A program made the position numbers and the translations under genes. A DNA stretch of 7,340 nucleotides from Enterococcus_E cecorum_C (GTDB lineage: Bacteria; Bacillota; Bacilli; Lactobacillales; Enterococcaceae). The notes under the pieces are model-generated. The model did no database searches. It had not been told where the DNA came from and was given only the letters and a program-made list of their open reading frames with translations. Of the stretch, positions 6,186 through 7,340 are shown in pieces (the first letter of the stretch is position 1; every line of letters begins with the position of its first letter). The DNA lies in NCBI RefSeq assembly GCF_052119425.1, contig NZ_JBQKFH010000067.1:1-7340 (forward strand), given 5' to 3'.

Positions 6186-6617
6186 ATGAATGGTATTGAA
6201 ATTGCTGCATTAATCGCTGCGATTGCTTTTGCTGGATTAATGTTTTTCTTAATTCGGTTGGTACAAAAAGCCAATCGTGTAATATCTAATGTCGAAAAGA
6301 CGGTGGAAGAGGCGAATCACACCATTCAAATCGTTACGAAAGATGCTGATATTTTGTCTCGAGAAGTAGAGGGACTACTAGTTAAAAGCAATGAATTATT
6401 AGCAGATGTTAATCAAAAAGTAGCGACTATTGACCCACTATTTACGGCAGTTGCTGATTTAAGCGAAAGTGTAAGTGATTTGAATCTTGCTAGTCGTAAT
6501 CTAGTATCACATGTTGGAACAATCGGAAAAGCGACTGCACAAACTGCGATTGTTGGACGTGTTGGGCAGTTAGCAGCAAAATATATGAAAAAAAATAAAA
6601 CACAAACGGAGGAATAG
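6186..6617 (+). CDS. YtxG-like DUF948 membrane protein
   Basis: A 143-residue protein with one N-terminal membrane helix (about 4-25) and a long helical, probably coiled-coil segment (28-105, VQKANRVISNVEKTVEEAN onward), then a basic C-terminus (KYMKKNKT). This fits the DUF948 family, of which B. subtilis YtxG is a member. Its exact function is unknown. ATG 6186 is chosen over the in-frame GTG at 6177 because AGGGGAG (6171-6177) is an excellent ribosome binding site eight bases before the ATG; that site overlaps the galU stop. The next gene, a YtxH-like protein, follows by two bases. In B. subtilis ytxG and ytxH are adjacent general-stress genes; sigma-B control is not shown here. Confidence 0.85.
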   Translation: MNGIEIAALIAAIAFAGLMFFLIRLVQKANRVISNVEKTVEEANHTIQIVTKDADILSREVEGLLVKSNELLADVNQKVATIDPLFTAVADLSESVSDLNLASRNLVSHVGTIGKATAQTAIVGRVGQLAAKYMKKNKTQTEE

Positions 6618-6619
6618 AC

Positions 6620-7222
6620 ATGGGTAAAAATAGCGGCTTTTTATTAGGTGCATTAATTGGTGGTAGTGCTGCAGCGATCACAGCTTTATTATTAGCACCT
6701 GAATCTGGAAAAGAATTACGCGCTCGTTTGGCTAAACAATTGGATGATGTTTTAGATTCAACGGCAGATTATAATGATCAAGTTGTTGATAAGGCAGATG
6801 ATTTTAAAAAATTAGCTCAAGCCAAGGCTATTCAATTAACAAAACAATCAGAAGAAATTGCTAATTTGTTAAAAGAAAAAACTGGTGTAACTACGAATGA
6901 ACTATATGCTGATTTAAAAGATCAAGTAGTAGATTTAACCAATAAAGTGAAACAATCTGTTCAAGATTTGGACTTATCTAACAAGTTATCAGATGTTGCT
7001 GTTTCTGAGGATGTTGAGCCAAAAGGTGAAGATATTATTTTAGACTTTGAGGCTTTAGCTAGTGAAGATGAAACAGACGATGAAAAAGATATCGTCGTTG
7101 GCAAGATTGAGGATCTTATCGAACAAGTTGCTAGTGAAGAACCAGTTAATGAGTCACAACAGAATGATGAAACGCAAACTGATGTCCTAGATTCTGAAGA
7201 TAGCGAATTAGAAGAAAAATAA
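6620..7222 (+). CDS. YtxH-domain protein with long acidic tail
   Basis: A 200-residue protein. Residues 1-36 are a clear YtxH domain: one glycine/alanine-rich membrane helix (GFLLGALIGGSAAAITALLL) ending in the hallmark APESGKELR (26-34). Residues 35-120 are predicted helical with repeated Asp/Lys/Leu pattern. Residues 125-200 are strikingly acidic, with 30 Asp/Glu against four Lys and no Arg, and are probably disordered in the cytoplasm. The ribosome binding site GGAGG (6608-6612) is embedded in the end of the preceding gene, two bases before this start region, indicating coupled translation. YtxH proteins are linked to stress responses, but no activity is established. The tail seems longer than in the short B. 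subtilis-type proteins. Confidence 0.88.
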   Translation: MGKNSGFLLGALIGGSAAAITALLLAPESGKELRARLAKQLDDVLDSTADYNDQVVDKADDFKKLAQAKAIQLTKQSEEIANLLKEKTGVTTNELYADLKDQVVDLTNKVKQSVQDLDLSNKLSDVAVSEDVEPKGEDIILDFEALASEDETDDEKDIVVGKIEDLIEQVASEEPVNESQQNDETQTDVLDSEDSELEEK

Positions 7223-7229
7223 AAAAATC

Positions 7230-7252
7230 GGGGCTGACCCAAAAGTAGCCCC
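7230..7252 (+). repeat. Short GC-rich stem-loop, inverted relative of 87-106
   Basis: Arms 7230-7235 (ggggct) and 7247-7252 (agcccc) pair perfectly over six bases around an 11-base loop. The first 12 bases (ggggctgaccca) are an exact inverted copy of 95-106. It begins seven bases after the stop of the YtxH-like gene. There is no T-run after it (tatgtgaaaa), so alone it is not a standard terminator. It is followed after nine bases by the larger hairpin at 7262-7307, the same two-stem layout as at the left edge. Confidence 0.55.
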
Positions 7253-7261
7253 TATGTGAAA

Positions 7262-7315
7262 AAATAGAGGTCTTTCCATTTAGATAGTAGTGGAAAGATC
7301 TCTATTTATCTTTTG
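7262..7315 (+). terminator. Hairpin, probable terminator of the hprK operon
   Basis: Arms 7262-7279 and 7290-7307 form 18 pairs, two of them G-T wobbles, around a 10-base loop (ttagatagta). The tail is only moderately T-rich (atttatctttt, to about 7314). On the - strand six T residues (complement of 7259-7264) follow the stem, so it could also work for a convergent gene beyond the window. The stem is AT-rich for a terminator, so a repeat-element role is the alternative. Confidence 0.6.
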
Positions 7316-7340
7316 AAAGTGAATACAAAAATAAAGCACA

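Noticed and set aside
6490..6681. Antisense open frame across the YtxG-YtxH junction
   Set aside because: No ribosome binding site, no family features, and it spans two coupled genes.
6961..7242. Antisense serine-rich open frame under the YtxH-like tail
   Set aside because: Its Ser-rich composition is simply the complement of GAT/GAA-rich acidic codons on the + strand.

Overview
The window is low-GC Firmicutes DNA, most likely from the Enterococcaceae (Enterococcus, Vagococcus or a close relative). The reasons are a LiaX-type protein followed by PspC-domain and YvlD-type membrane proteins, strong AGGAGG ribosome binding sites, TTG starts, and a downstream hprK-lgt-gpsA-galU run. From memory, Enterococcus faecalis has the same order. 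Species cannot be fixed from the sequence alone. All nine genes lie on the + strand in two transcription units, and no stretch without a gene exceeds about 215 bases.

Positions 1-215 hold no gene. They contain a long perfect hairpin (33-81), a short GC-rich stem (87-106) and the presumed promoter and operator region of the first operon. Positions 216-2278 are a tight three-gene operon, liaX-liaY-liaZ. It encodes a coiled-coil plus beta-solenoid protein, a small PspC-domain membrane protein and a four-helix membrane protein. In E. faecalis this operon is the effector arm of the LiaFSR cell-envelope stress response, where LiaX senses daptomycin and antimicrobial peptides and controls membrane remodelling. 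A strong intrinsic terminator (2282-2333) closes it.

Positions 2451-7222 are a six-gene operon with gaps of 2 to 14 bases: hprK (carbon catabolite control kinase/phosphorylase), lgt (lipoprotein diacylglyceryl transferase), gpsA (glycerol-3-phosphate synthesis), galU (UDP-glucose synthesis), and a pair of YtxG-like (DUF948) and YtxH-like single-pass membrane proteins. Lgt, GpsA and GalU all supply or use envelope precursors, so the whole window is about cell-envelope supply and stress, with HprK linking to carbon status.

Positions 7223-7340 hold a GC-rich stem and an 18-bp hairpin that probably ends the operon. The stem shares a 12-base word with the one at the left edge, in inverted orientation, so the two operons are framed by related structured repeats. 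The least explained parts of the window are these paired structured repeats and the unusual periodic architecture of LiaX. The genes themselves belong to known families.
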